The position numbers and the translations under genes are program-made. From Kappaphycus alvarezii (Eukaryota; Rhodophyta; Florideophyceae; Gigartinales; Solieriaceae), in contig NADL03000691.1 of the NCBI GenBank assembly GCA_002205965.3, forward strand, positions 2,046,001 to 2,110,000: DNA of 64,000 nucleotides, read 5' to 3'. Numbering within the stretch: position 1 is the first letter of the stretch; each line of letters starts with the position of its first letter. The notes beneath the pieces were generated by a model, which did not search any database, was not told the DNA's origin, and saw only the letters and a list, made by a program, of their open reading frames with translations. Positions 46,052 through 55,760 of the stretch are shown piece by piece.

Positions 46052-46587
46052 TGATATGAGTAAATCGTTGGGAGAAGAGATACTCAGAACCAATTACCCA
46101 AGAAGGAGGTGTTGCAAGCGACAAAAGTTCTACTGGGTATAGTTGACCGAACAAAAAGAAGTGTATAAGGAAGCCAGAAGAGAGGGCTTAAAGCAAGTAT
46201 GGAATGGACTGGGTGTACCACTGATGCTCTGGGAGCAACTTAGGAAAAATATTTCTTGGGTCTGAAGTTGACTCTCAACTACTACTCGCGACTTGACTTG
46301 AAGTTATCTACCAACTTGCTTGACCTCCACAAAAGGAAGCAGTTTTTCCGCCTTACATAAACTTTTGGCTACCCTAAGGTCTCAAAAAACATAGCAATAA
46401 CAATATAAACATTGAAGGAAATCTTGTGAACCAGGGAGACTATTAGAAGATATTTCCTCAAGGTAAATATCTAGATGCCATACCCATGCTCGCCACCTAT
46501 CGGCCAGGACTGGGAACTAATTTGGCCATTATATAGACCTTTTAGAGACACTCTCAATATAATCCAGAACCTGGAACTGTACTGACA
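46052..46587 (-). mobile_element. D-type gypsy LTR joining elements D and C
   Basis: The reverse complement matches 10,380-10,925 throughout. On the minus strand: TGTCAGTACAGTTCC...CATATCA. It serves position-wise as the 3' LTR of D (whose pol ends at about 46,670) and as the 5' LTR of C (whose primer-binding site follows at 46,051). A TATATAATGG box lies near 46,530-46,540. Confidence 0.7.
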
Positions 46588-46671
46588 TCTATTATGACAG
46601 CGTGTCATAACATAGAAAATCAACCCATGAACTTGCCACGCTCATCCAAATTAAAATCATCTTGCAAATTC

Positions 46672-46860
46672 TCATGCTGTAAAATATCTTGGAAATTCCA
46701 ATACTATATCAGAATTTGGTCCTGTTCTAGATTTTTTTCGGGTGCAAATTGAGCGCGCACCACAATTTATTGAAGTTTCATTGAGGTAGCCCTGAAGCAA
46801 ATCTGAGAAATCTTCCTTGAGATACTCGAATGTCACCCAAGCGTTTTCTTCCACGCTGAA
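46672..46860 (-). pseudogene. Element D C-terminal chromodomain-like end
   Basis: VEENAWVTFEYLKEDFSDLL followed by QGYLNE matches the second half of a chromodomain as it appears in such elements (xEWSWEPxxxLxxDxPxLLxxYL). The first half of the domain is not readable with confidence. A chromodomain would steer integration to marked chromatin. Confidence 0.5.
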
Positions 46861-47279
46861 ACCTTTTCATTTGACATGGAGTTCCACAATATCATTTCTG
46901 CGGCAATATTTCTGAAACTACCGCGCAACTAATAGGTCGTTCGCTTGATACGCTAGGTGATTGCGAACATCTTCGCTCACCTCGTAATCGTAATTGCGGA
47001 AAAACTTGACACGCTACCTGTGAACTTCAATCTTCTTTTGGGTAACCAAATTCTCGACATCAAAGAGGAAATCTGCCCTTCATGAAACTACACGATAAGG
47101 TCCTTCTGACCGCAACGACTGCGTTCGGCCCTTTTCGCGATCGTAGATCCCAAGTAAACGAAATAACCTTCAGAAATGATGACAGATCGTATATTTTTAT
47201 TGCGGTTGTGAGCGAAAATAGAACATTTGTGTGTACATAAAGCACTGACAGCAACAGATTTATGTAAGGCTTCATGGGC

Positions 47280-48262
47280 CTAAATTAGCTCCTCTATCTT
47301 CATCAAATAACGGAAACGTACCTCCGTAATACTTGATACCTTAAAGCGTTTCTTCAATTTCTGATTTATGTTGAGAAGCGGAAAGTCCTGCGGTAGGCCA
47401 GCTGATACCGCCAAATCACAACTGTATTCCATCTTTAAAAGTGGAGAGTTGTTCAGGATGGATTGCAAAATTGGTAACACGGAAGGCCAAAATCGCACTG
47501 AGAGTTGACACCGGACAGTTTTGCGCAAAAACATCTTATCAGCTCGCCGCATACTTGTTACACGGTCCTGTTTGCGCACAGGCTATACGCTGGGTTAAGT
47601 GATGGTTGACCTCAGAAGCTTCCGGAAGTGACTTCAAAACTCATTCTTGGAATGGGACGCCTGATCTGAAACCCAGTTCCGAATGAACCGAAAAGTGGAA
47701 ACCAACGCATGGGCGCATCAGCAGTTGTAACTGCGTCAGTGTTTTCTGTGGCAATGAACCTGAAATAGCCGCTAAAATAATTTTTGGGGATGAGCACGTA
47801 ACAGAATCCACCTTGGACCAGCATCCTGTAGGAGTAGTCTAAGTGAATGAGATAATTAGATCTGGACCCATTCACTGTCTTACTGAGCGGCTTGGTGATG
47901 AATCCACCAGTAAAAGTGCAAAAACAATGGATGCAGGAGTGTAGGAAACCCTGAACGTCTTTCGTTATGGCTTCCCAGTGAAAATGAATTCGGATCGTGG
48001 TAAGATTAGTCTCCAACGCTCCGTATCCACCAATATCGGTGTGTGCGGCAAACGTGATACGGAACTTCAGGGAAGCATCATATTGAGGTATACAGAAGAT
48101 CTCCAGGTCATCCTTAATGATGCCGTCCTTGTGCTGAAACCTTTTTCCTGGCATATTCTTCGACTTGCACTGTGCGTTCACGTCGTCCACCAGGTTCGGC
48201 CAATCGATTCTACTATCCGGATCAGCTGAGGTCGGCGGCAATATGAAATCCTTAATGCCCAC
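47280..48262 (-). pseudogene. Element D integrase relic
   Basis: The 216-residue segment at 47,612-48,262 has the zinc-binding HTDIGGYGALETNLTTIRIH with HSCIHCFC, then the core start GSRSNYLIHLDY and VLIPKNYFSGYFRFIATENT with ADAPMRWFPLFG. The segment at 47,280-47,579 has RFWPSVLPILQSILNNSP, the helix after the catalytic Glu. Spacing fits the family. Confidence 0.88.
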
Positions 48263-48335
48263 CTTACCTTCGGGTGATACTTGGCGCCTTGTTTCAACTA
48301 CCCATCGTTTAAGAATGTCAGCCCAACCATTAGGT

Positions 48336-49210
48336 TTACCTTACACATGCTCCATGACGTAATGTAACGGGCTGAGCTTGATAGCCCAACGCATCAGCCT
48401 GCTTGCTGAATGTATGACAGGATATACCCGGGTTATTCCCATATGGGCCAAGCAAGTATCTCAGGTTGGCAAGGTCCACCAAAATGGACACCTTGCTAAC
48501 AGTTATGAGGTAGTACAACATGCAGATTGCTTCCACTAACAAAAATCATTCTTTCTCTGGAACACTCAAGTTCACCAACGCAACCGTGAATGTGCCCAAG
48601 AGGAATCAAAAATGCTTTTGCTCCTGCTCTTCGACTGTATTGCGCTTCTGAGAGTCCGAAAATGGGTCCGGATGACTGCCCAGTGAGTTTGGGATGCATC
48701 CGTGAACAAGCAAATAGTGTGATCTTCTTCGGGGTAAGCGATTTTTTGCGGAAGCGGATAGGTGTTGCTTGATTGGCGTGAACGCCTCATCGTACTCACT
48801 GCCTCAAGAGTGGCTAACGCAAATCTTTGACACTGCTTTCTTGGTACACTTTCCAAGCTTGCTTACAGGTTTTTTAAGTGAATGACTGAAACGATGCTTT
48901 GACTTGAGCATACACCAGAGTAGAAGTGCGCATATAGTTTGTAGCGCAGAGCAATTACTGCAACTCATGTCCATACGATGGGGTCTTCACGTTGAGAAGA
49001 GCATTAAAAAGACCTGGGTCGAGTTAAATCCCGTCGCGGGGTAGAATTCGGCACAGAATTGGCTTGGTGCAAGAAAAAATGTGTCCCAGCCAAACCTGGC
49101 ATGAAAAAAGAGAATATCTGAACAGCGGTTTTTCCAATGGGTTGCTTTCTTTCTCAACGCATTCTTGCTCTGGAGCAAACCTAAAAAACGTCCTAGAGTG
49201 GAAGACCATA
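48336..49210 (-). pseudogene. Element D RT and RNase H relics
   Basis: ICLFTDASQTHWAVIRTHF (48,690-48,750) is the RNase H start. SKVSILVDLANLRYLLGPYG (48,430-48,500) is its later TDHxNLxYxF block. RTSTLVYAQVKASFQSF (48,880-48,930) and pieces near 49,000-49,200 are RT connection and palm remains. Confidence 0.78.
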
Positions 49211-49250
49211 ATGTTGGATAAAACCTAGCTCGAGTAAATTAGTAGAGAGA

Positions 49251-50490
49251 TCACCGAAAGCGTCGGTAGTTTCGGTTCGCTAACCGTAAATCTGAATATT
49301 ACTGGGATCAACAGAGGGAGTACAGGGGAAAAGAAAGGACGGCACAACCCATGGTGGAGCGTAACTCGTCCCAGGCGCGCGACAGAGCAATAAACAGTGG
49401 GATCGACCGAAAATCGGAGCGACTAGAGGGAAAACTATGCATGAACGACGGTTAACCGAGGACAATTCATCCTTAAGGATTTTCCCAAGTAAAGCTGCCT
49501 TACTTTTATTGGTAGTAATTGGGGTCAGCTATTGCATGATATAAATGCCGACCCCGGCGGTTTGGGCCCCATATAATTATCTATAGTAAGCTAATAAATA
49601 TATAACTAGTTACAGTTAGCTAAACTACACAGTGAACTATAGTAGTTATTTATCACCAGCAATGCGGATTACACATAGCCAAGTCCCATTCTCATACCCA
49701 AGAACGGTCATTACACTCTGTCATTTCCGCAGTAATACTGCAACAATAAGCTGTATGGCATCTTGTATACAACTCCATGCTTCATTATGGTTTCGTTTCA
49801 CGTGACACTCGCGCTACGAACAACACGACTGCAGTTTTATGTGGGAGTAGCAACAGGTAATCGGACTAATTTGGGACGCCTCTAGGCTCTCGTGATTCTT
49901 CAGAATATGTTAGCTTCGTTTGCAGACATTTCTGATTTCTTTGAGCATTCCCAAAAAAAATTAATACAGCAGTATAAATAGTGTCAATCTGCCCAAGTTC
50001 ACTTAGCGATTACTCCTGTCCTCCATTTCGATCAATTTCTGTCGTTTCTCGTGGCATCAAGAAGTTAAGGAGCAAAAGAAATTTCACCGCTATATTCTGG
50101 CAAATGCCCTAAGAAGGAAGATCCTTTTCTACGCAATTTGGTTTCAGCACGGTGATTGAAAATTGTCGCACGCAAGAACTATGTCTAAGACTATATTAGC
50201 TTCTGTCTTAGACATCGCGGTGTAGTAATACAGATAACATAGGCTCTACGGTATTTTAAAACTTCATTATTCAATCTTAAAGCAACCCTAAGCACTAAGT
50301 TCAAAAGAGGGAGCTTCTACTGGATTTATCCTAGGTACAATACTATCGATGAAACATCCCTCACCTCCTTTTATGAAGGTTACACTACATGGATTCTCTA
50401 TACAGCGTTCCAGCTGCGTCCATGTGTGTTCAGGAACGGTCAAAGGAACCTAACTCAGCGACTCTTCCAGTCCAGGTTCTGATGATCATG
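49251..50490. other. Unassigned sequence between element D and L3
   Basis: Nothing is recognised. GGGGTC and GACCCC near 49,523-49,554 form a small inverted pair. AT-rich stretches with CTATAGT repeats lie near 49,575-49,640. Some of it could be D's missing 5' portion. Confidence 0.35.
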
Positions 50491-50800
50491 AATGTTGATA
50501 GGGGTAAATCGGCGGGGGAAGAGATCTTCAGAACCAATTACCCTGAGAAGGAGGTGTTGCGAGCGACAAAAGTGCTACCGTGGTATTGTTGAACGAACAA
50601 AGGGAGTGTATATAGAAGGGAGTTGAGGAAGCTACAAGCAAGTATAAAAGGGGCAGGGTCTACCACCGACGCTCTGCGACTAGCGTAAGAAAAAGTTTTC
50701 TTGGGTCTGAAGTTGACTCTCAACTTCCTACTACTCGGGACTTGGCTTGAAGTTGTCTGCCAACTTGCTTGGTCTCTCCATGAGGAAGCAGTTTACTCAG

Positions 50801-50810
50801 CTTATATAGA
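50801..50810 (-). promoter_or_regulatory. Second TATA-like box of the long LTR (L3)
   Basis: The minus strand has TCTATATAAG. It is conserved in L1 (about 15,790), the D-type LTR (10,610) and, worn, in A (32,513). It lies after the acidic frame and about 300 bases before the LTR end, where the core promoter for genomic RNA is expected. Confidence 0.5.
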
Positions 50811-50936
50811 CTTTTGGCTACCCCTAAAGTCCGAACAAAACTACAGAAGATTCCAAGAAATGCATAAAAATACTTTGTGTGGACAATATACTCTAAGCAA
50901 AAGATACTTAAGAAACTAACAATTAATTTGGTCCTC

Positions 50937-51704
50937 TTATTTCCCATTCTCTAAATCAGATCCAAACAACTCCTCTAAAATATCCATGCTGTCCAAGCAG
51001 TCCCCACAAATATCTGCGAATGGCCCACAGCTCTCTATTTCCCCCTGGGAGATATCTAGACTACTAAAGATATCTCCATCCGGTTCCATCTTGGGCACAA
51101 CTTGATCCATACTCTCTATTCCAGGCCCCACCAGTCCAACACTTTCCATGCCCCCTGTTCCCTCATCCTCCTCCTCCTCCTCCTCCTCCCCATCCTCCCT
51201 CCTCTTCTCCTCCTCATCCTCTTCCTCCTCCCCATCCTCCTCATCCTCTTCCTCCTCTTCCTCCTCTTCTCCTCTTTCTCCTCCTCATCCTCTTCCTCCT
51301 CTTCCTCCTCCTCTTCTTCCTCCTCCTCTTCCTCCTCCTCCTCCTCTTCCTCCCCATCCTCTTCCTCCTCCCCATCCTCTTCCTCCTCTTCCTCCTCCTC
51401 ATCCTCTTCCTCCTCCTCCTCCTCCTCCTCCTCCTCCTGAGCCTCGTTACACTAGCTCAGGGGCTAACCATTCCTCGAAGGACTCCCCGCTCTCCTCCTC
51501 GAATTTCTCAGCCTCTCCCGGACTTACCTCCCTCGCCTCTTCTTTTATGAAGAGGCGGCGAACGAACTCGATGATTTGCTTCTTTGTTTGCCGCCGGATG
51601 TAGTCGTCGGCATCGGTTGGCCCGTAGGCGGCGAGACGAAGGCCATTGATGGAACGGGAAGGGCGGTTTTTGGAAATAGGGACAGAGGGGCGAAGGTTGT
51701 TCAT
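50937..51704 (-). pseudogene. Acidic LTR-encoded protein, copy in L3
   Basis: From the ATG complement at 51,704: MNNLRPSVPISKNRPSRSIN, then AAYGPTDADDYIRRQTKKQI and FVRRLFIKEEAREVSPGEAE, SFEEWLAPELV. A GAG/GAA tract of roughly 90 codons follows (51,160-51,440). The end reads GTGGMESVGLVGPG, then GDIFSSLDISQGEIESCGPF and SMDILEELFGSDLENGK. The protein would be about 250 residues with a pI far on the acid side. It is broken in a small number of places. The family is unknown to me. Confidence 0.65.
51160..51440. repeat. (TCC)n/(TTCC)-type microsatellite coding for glutamate
   Basis: About 280 bases of CTCCTC and CTTCCTC units on the plus strand are the antisense of the glutamate tract. The equivalent tract in L1 is about 125 bases and in L2 about 90 bases. 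Confidence 0.9.
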
Positions 51705-51809
51705 TGTGATAGAAGTTGGGAAAGGGAGGCAATGTAGGGTGTTTTGGGTGTGTGGGGGGAGAGGGGTGATGAGTAAAATGATCGGGGCATTTGGAACTTA
51801 GAATAAAGG

Positions 51810-51820
51810 GGTTTAAATAG
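51810..51820 (-). promoter_or_regulatory. TATA-like box before the acidic frame, L3
   Basis: CTATTTAAACC on the minus strand lies about 110 bases before the ATG at 51,704. It is conserved in L1, L2 and B. Confidence 0.5.
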
Positions 51821-52080
51821 GCTCCCTGGGCAGGTTCTATAGATTAGGAATAGGTAAAATAAATCTGCAAGGGATTTTGCAGTAGTGCATTTGCGCCCTT
51901 CTTCTCAAAAAAGGCAAATTTGGAGGAGAAGGTAAGCTAAAAGGGAAAAGGGACTTGATTCGGGGTCGATTCAGAGGGTTAAATACAGTATAAAAATATC
52001 TAGATAAAATGGAAGTAAATTTGGAAATGACGGTGGGGGAAGTTAGGGGCGGGATCGTTGTAGGTTGCTGGATTACACGA

Positions 52081-52150
52081 GGGGAGGACCATTTCCTATA
52101 TTACGTGAAGGGAGGACCATTTCCTATATTACGTGAAGGGAGGACCATTT
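52081..52150 (-). repeat. 28-bp tandem repeats at the 5' edge of L3
   Basis: The unit GGAGGACCATTTCCTATATT plus ACGTGAAG occurs twice, plus a third partial unit that runs into the LTR end. Confidence 0.8.
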
Positions 52151-52166
52151 TTTGTATTACAGATGT

Positions 52167-54100
52167 AATCAGAACTCCTTATGGAGGATCTTGCCTGGCG
52201 AAATCCCTGTAGGCTGTCCGTCGTCAAAGTAAAGAAGGCTGGGTGTAGGTACGTATTTTGGTATAGATATGGAAGTTTCTTCTCCGTACTTAATGACCAG
52301 AAGTGTGCTTCTAGGGAGGAGAAGATGTTGACGATTGTATCCTACATTCGAAAATGAGAGCTTTATTTTTCTTAGAGGGCCCTGAATGAAAGAGATTATG
52401 ATTTATGAGGGTTTCACTGAAAGATATTACATTCAGCTGCGCCCCATATATTAGTGAAACCGTCATAAATCAAACATTTCTTTAGCTCATAGTGCCATAA
52501 TTACTCATGATGACGCCAAAATAGAGGAAATGGTAGGTGATTTATTTCTTTGCTACACTGACAGTGGAGACATGGTTGGTTAGGTCACTCTTGAAAGTTA
52601 TGTTAGATCTACCGGTAGTCAAGCATACTTTTAAGGAACGAAGAGGCACAACTTCCCTCCTTACGGCTGTATGCACAGAGAGATGAAACACAGATATGCA
52701 CTAGGAACGAGATGGAGGGGGCGTTCATACAAAACAGGCGTATTTTTGGCCGTAAATCATGCTGAACTGGTCGAAAAGGTTGCCACAGTGTGTCTTAGTA
52801 TCTAAACGTTGTTCGTTCGGTAAAGGAAAATGAGCAGTGTTGCGAACAAGATAAGCCTCTTGCACTTGATTTTAAAACACAAGGAAATATTTTACTCGCT
52901 CTAAAGTACGAAAGTGAGCACAGAATATTCAAAGATCAATTACAGAGGCAGAAGACAGGTGGCTTCAAACGTAATTCACAGAAATATGCAGGTTCAACAA
53001 GCATGATCCTGAGTACCATATTGTAACAAACTCTGAAAAATTAGGTTTGAATATTGGAAAACTGAGACATTCACTTAGAGATTTAATTGGGCCTGTTCAA
53101 CAGAAAAAAACCGACAAGGGCTTGAAAAATGCATACTACAGCGAAGGGGACGGAAGGAAATTTCCCGCTTGAAATTTCGACAAGCTGAGAAATCAACGGG
53201 TTTAAAAATCCCAGAGTGAGTGATTTTTTGACAATAGGTGACGACGACAGCGACAAATGTTCGAAGTGAAAGATGTTCAGTAACACCAGTAGCAAAGTTA
53301 CAGATAATAAACCTTGCTTTCTATGACGACGATAGCACTGATTGAGTGCGGCTGGGCATGCTGAGCATTGCTGAGCCTGATCGAGGAGGATGACCTTCCT
53401 TACATGCCTTACCCAGATCCCTTCAACGTGTGGTGGGGGATAGGAATGACAAATTCGTAAGACCTGCTTGAGCTCTATGCCTCAGCACCTGAGCTTCGCA
53501 TGCCCCGACCACCGAGCGAAGTGAAACAAATATTGAAAAATACCAGTCGTAAAGGTTGAAAGAGTGAGGAAGCGGGTATAAAGGTAGTGCATAGGATGGC
53601 AAAAGTCTGCTTGTCTCGGGGCGCGACATATTACAGATGCAACATGCTTGGCCCAAAACGCATAAATAAACTGCAGATGAAGCCAAGTCCTCGCTCCTGC
53701 TGTCGTTCATCCAGTGCAGGCTGCACCAGAGGCCACTTATTCGTCAATTAGATTCTACATCGTCGCAGACTGCGATTCAAGCGAGTGGAAGTCTAACGGT
53801 ACCAACTTCCATCCCAATTTTGATCTTCTTGGGAGGTTACCACCAGAGATGGCTACTACTTTGCTGGCAAGCTCCCTGTTTTTTAGTTTTCCGCTGCATT
53901 GACAACGGCGCACGCCTTGTGCGCTCAAATGGGAATGAAATCCTCTTCGAATTATTCTGTTACTGTGATGTCGTACGCGACCGCGAGAGACGGTTAGGTG
54001 TTGATGTTTTCTGACCTCGGGTGCTCTGTGATTTCAAACAGGCCACATATTCAGTCTGGAAAGTAAGGATTTGGCTAAATTGTGATTGCTGATATGCTAC
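52167..54100. other. Unassigned sequence
   Basis: No motif is recognised on either strand. The longest frames (95 residues minus at 53,423-53,710; about 60 residues plus at 53,714-54,014) look random. Part of 53,700-54,100 may be worn LINE sequence leading into LINE-3, without clear alignment. Confidence 0.35.
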
Positions 54101-54109
54101 GTTGATCAC

Positions 54110-54780
54110 TTGTCAGCCAAATACCCTCACCCGTCTTAGATCCAAGTGGTCAACACGCGTTGACCTGCAAATACGAAGACGGAATGAGTCGTCGTCACCA
54201 CATCCTCCGCAACGTTCTTGCCCGCTACTGCAAGGAAGTTGGGATCGTCGCCCTCGTCGAACATCCGCTCCTCCACCAGGTTCCCGACTCATCTGGGCAT
54301 TAGGAGTCCCCCCGTGCTACGAATGGATTTTTACATACCCGCTGCCTACGGGCTTCACAGTACCGATATAGCCGTCGACGTTACTGTGGCCCACCCCTCC
54401 GCACGCCGCCACATTTCGCCAAGTACGGTTACTGCCGGCGCCGCCGCGACACTCGCAGAGCGCGAGAAACATCGTCATTACGGCACTTACTGCAACCGAA
54501 ACGATATCCTCCTCTCCCCCGTCGGGATTGATATCTATGGCGCCTTGGGCGACGACGGTAAGGCTTTTTTCCGCCGCCTTGCTTCCTTCGCTGCTTCCCG
54601 TCGCGGTTCCTCCCCTCAACAGGAGCTCCGCGACTTCGTTACCCGTTTTGCATTTAGTCTCCAAATAATGCAGGCGCGACAAGTTTCTACCCGCCGCACC
54701 CATCCGTAGTTAATTTATAAATACCCTCCGCACGCCTCTGTGCGACATTGTACGACAAATAAAGATCTACCACCACGTTG
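54110..54780 (+). mobile_element. LINE-3: 3' end of another LINE of the same clade
   Basis: Homology to LINE-1 starts near the HALTCKYEDG zinc motif (54,145-54,175) and runs to a 3' end with AATAAAGATCTACCACCACG. It is much diverged from LINE-1 at the DNA level but close in protein, so it is a separate subfamily. It is 5'-truncated. Confidence 0.85.
54218..54709 (+). pseudogene. LINE-3 restriction-like endonuclease domain, open frame
   Basis: The 163-residue frame holds RMDFYIPAAYG followed by STDIAVDVTVAHPSA, the nuclease core with the conserved D and DVT. It continues AREKHRHYGTYC-like (in frame EREKHRHYGTYCNRNDILLS) and PVGIDIYGALGDDGKAFFRR, ending FSLQIMQARQVSTRRTHP. The whole C-terminal half of the domain is in one frame, unlike in LINE-1 and LINE-2, so it is the best local model of that region. 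The ATG at 54,218 is not the true start, because the zinc motif upstream lies in another frame. Confidence 0.88.
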
Positions 54781-55389
54781 CACTCCACGAATGATAGCTT
54801 TTTTGCCATTTTCTTCCCAAGTCATTCAAATTGATTGAATGGCCGACGTATTTTAGAAATTTTCTAGAAATAATTTTTTCGCTGTGCCAACGAAAAACCT
54901 GCGTTCATAATGAAAGCTTAGGGGGCAGCCTCGGAGCCATTACCGGGACAGAAGGTGCCGTTCATCGACCATTTGAAGTACCTTCGCTACAAACTCCCAG
55001 CACTCTACTGGCTGAGGCCTAATCCCTCATTTCCACTGGTATCATCGCTAGGTTGGAACTCGCTGAGTGGGAGGAACCAACCCAACCTTTCCTGAACGCT
55101 AAGGAAGGCAGCTTAAATATTCTTTCATAATCCGAACTGTTCGATTATAGTTTCGTGACTAAGCGAAAATGATAGCTTCGCTCAAACCGAACAGTCGGTC
55201 AACCCTTTAAGGCAAGAGGGATATATTTTCTGTGAAATCTTGGTTGTATCAATTATGTGCCCATCTTGCTCTGTTCCAGACTGTCAACCCACAAGTACTT
55301 GCAAATGACGTCTGTATGTCGCATTCACAGTCTTGTTTGGTGTATTCTGCAGGTGATTGGTGGAACATCGAAGGTAAAAGTGACCAAAT
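54781..55389. other. Unassigned sequence
   Basis: Nothing recognised. Confidence 0.35.
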
Positions 55390-55760
55390 ACCTTGAAAAT
55401 ATCAAAAATATGACGAACTTTTGAGAACTGAGTCCATCTGTAGTGATATATTCAGGTGCAGCAAGGATAAGATCAAGACGGTAAACCAGAAGGCTTATTG
55501 CGCTTCTTATGTGGCTGATTTCTACAATGCGATAAAAAAGATCCCGGATACGACGGATTGTTAGAAAATTGACCGTTATAGTGAAGGTTTGAAGTACTAT
55601 ATTCGTATTTAAGTCATGAAGATTCGTATGGAAAGTCTGGAGAGCGCATTGAAGGGTACTATAGAGGGGAAATTTGGGGTGTTTTTAATGCATGAAAAAT
55701 ATGGTCAGCTGTTCTCTGAGGGATGTCGTGATGGTTCAGGCTTACAATGTAAAGAAATGA
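55390..55760 (+). pseudogene. Possible Ty3-type gag relic
   Basis: The plus strand reads in one frame ASYVADFYNAIKKIPDTTD, then RYSEGLKYYIRI and MKIRMESLESALKGTI. This follows the gag pattern V..YV..F......P........ F..GL....R........LE.A. The family is likely Ty3/gypsy. No pol follows. It is an isolated, broken piece. Confidence 0.4.

Larger units (their letters stand above)
46588..49250 (-). mobile_element. Ty3/gypsy element D, chromovirus-like, broken
   Basis: Minus order: RT (about 48,860-49,210), RNase H (48,340-48,860), integrase (47,280-48,262) and a chromodomain-like end (46,672-46,860). The integrase style (HWEAITKDVQGFLHSCIHC, RFWPSVLPILQSILNNSP) and the RNase H entry (ICLFTDASQTHWAVI) resemble gypsy elements that I know from oomycete genomes. 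It is distinct from A-C. The 5' half (gag, protease and 5' LTR) is missing or unrecognised above 49,250. It has several breaks. Confidence 0.82.
50496..52161 (-). mobile_element. Solo LTR L3 of the acidic-ORF LTR family, 1,666 bp
   Basis: The minus strand runs TGTAATACAAAAAATGG...TTACCCCTATCA. Flanks AATGT (50,491-50,495) and GATGT (52,162-52,166) look like a 5-bp target duplication with one mismatch. It is highly similar to L1, and the extra length is mostly in the glutamate-coding microsatellite. No internal element region or second LTR is found, so it is solo. Confidence 0.82.

Noticed and set aside
51102-51603. Long plus-strand serine/proline-rich frames over the microsatellite (also at 16,088-16,373)
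   Set aside because: They are the antisense of the glutamate tract. The conserved head and tail blocks, TATA boxes and LTR orientation all support the minus strand.
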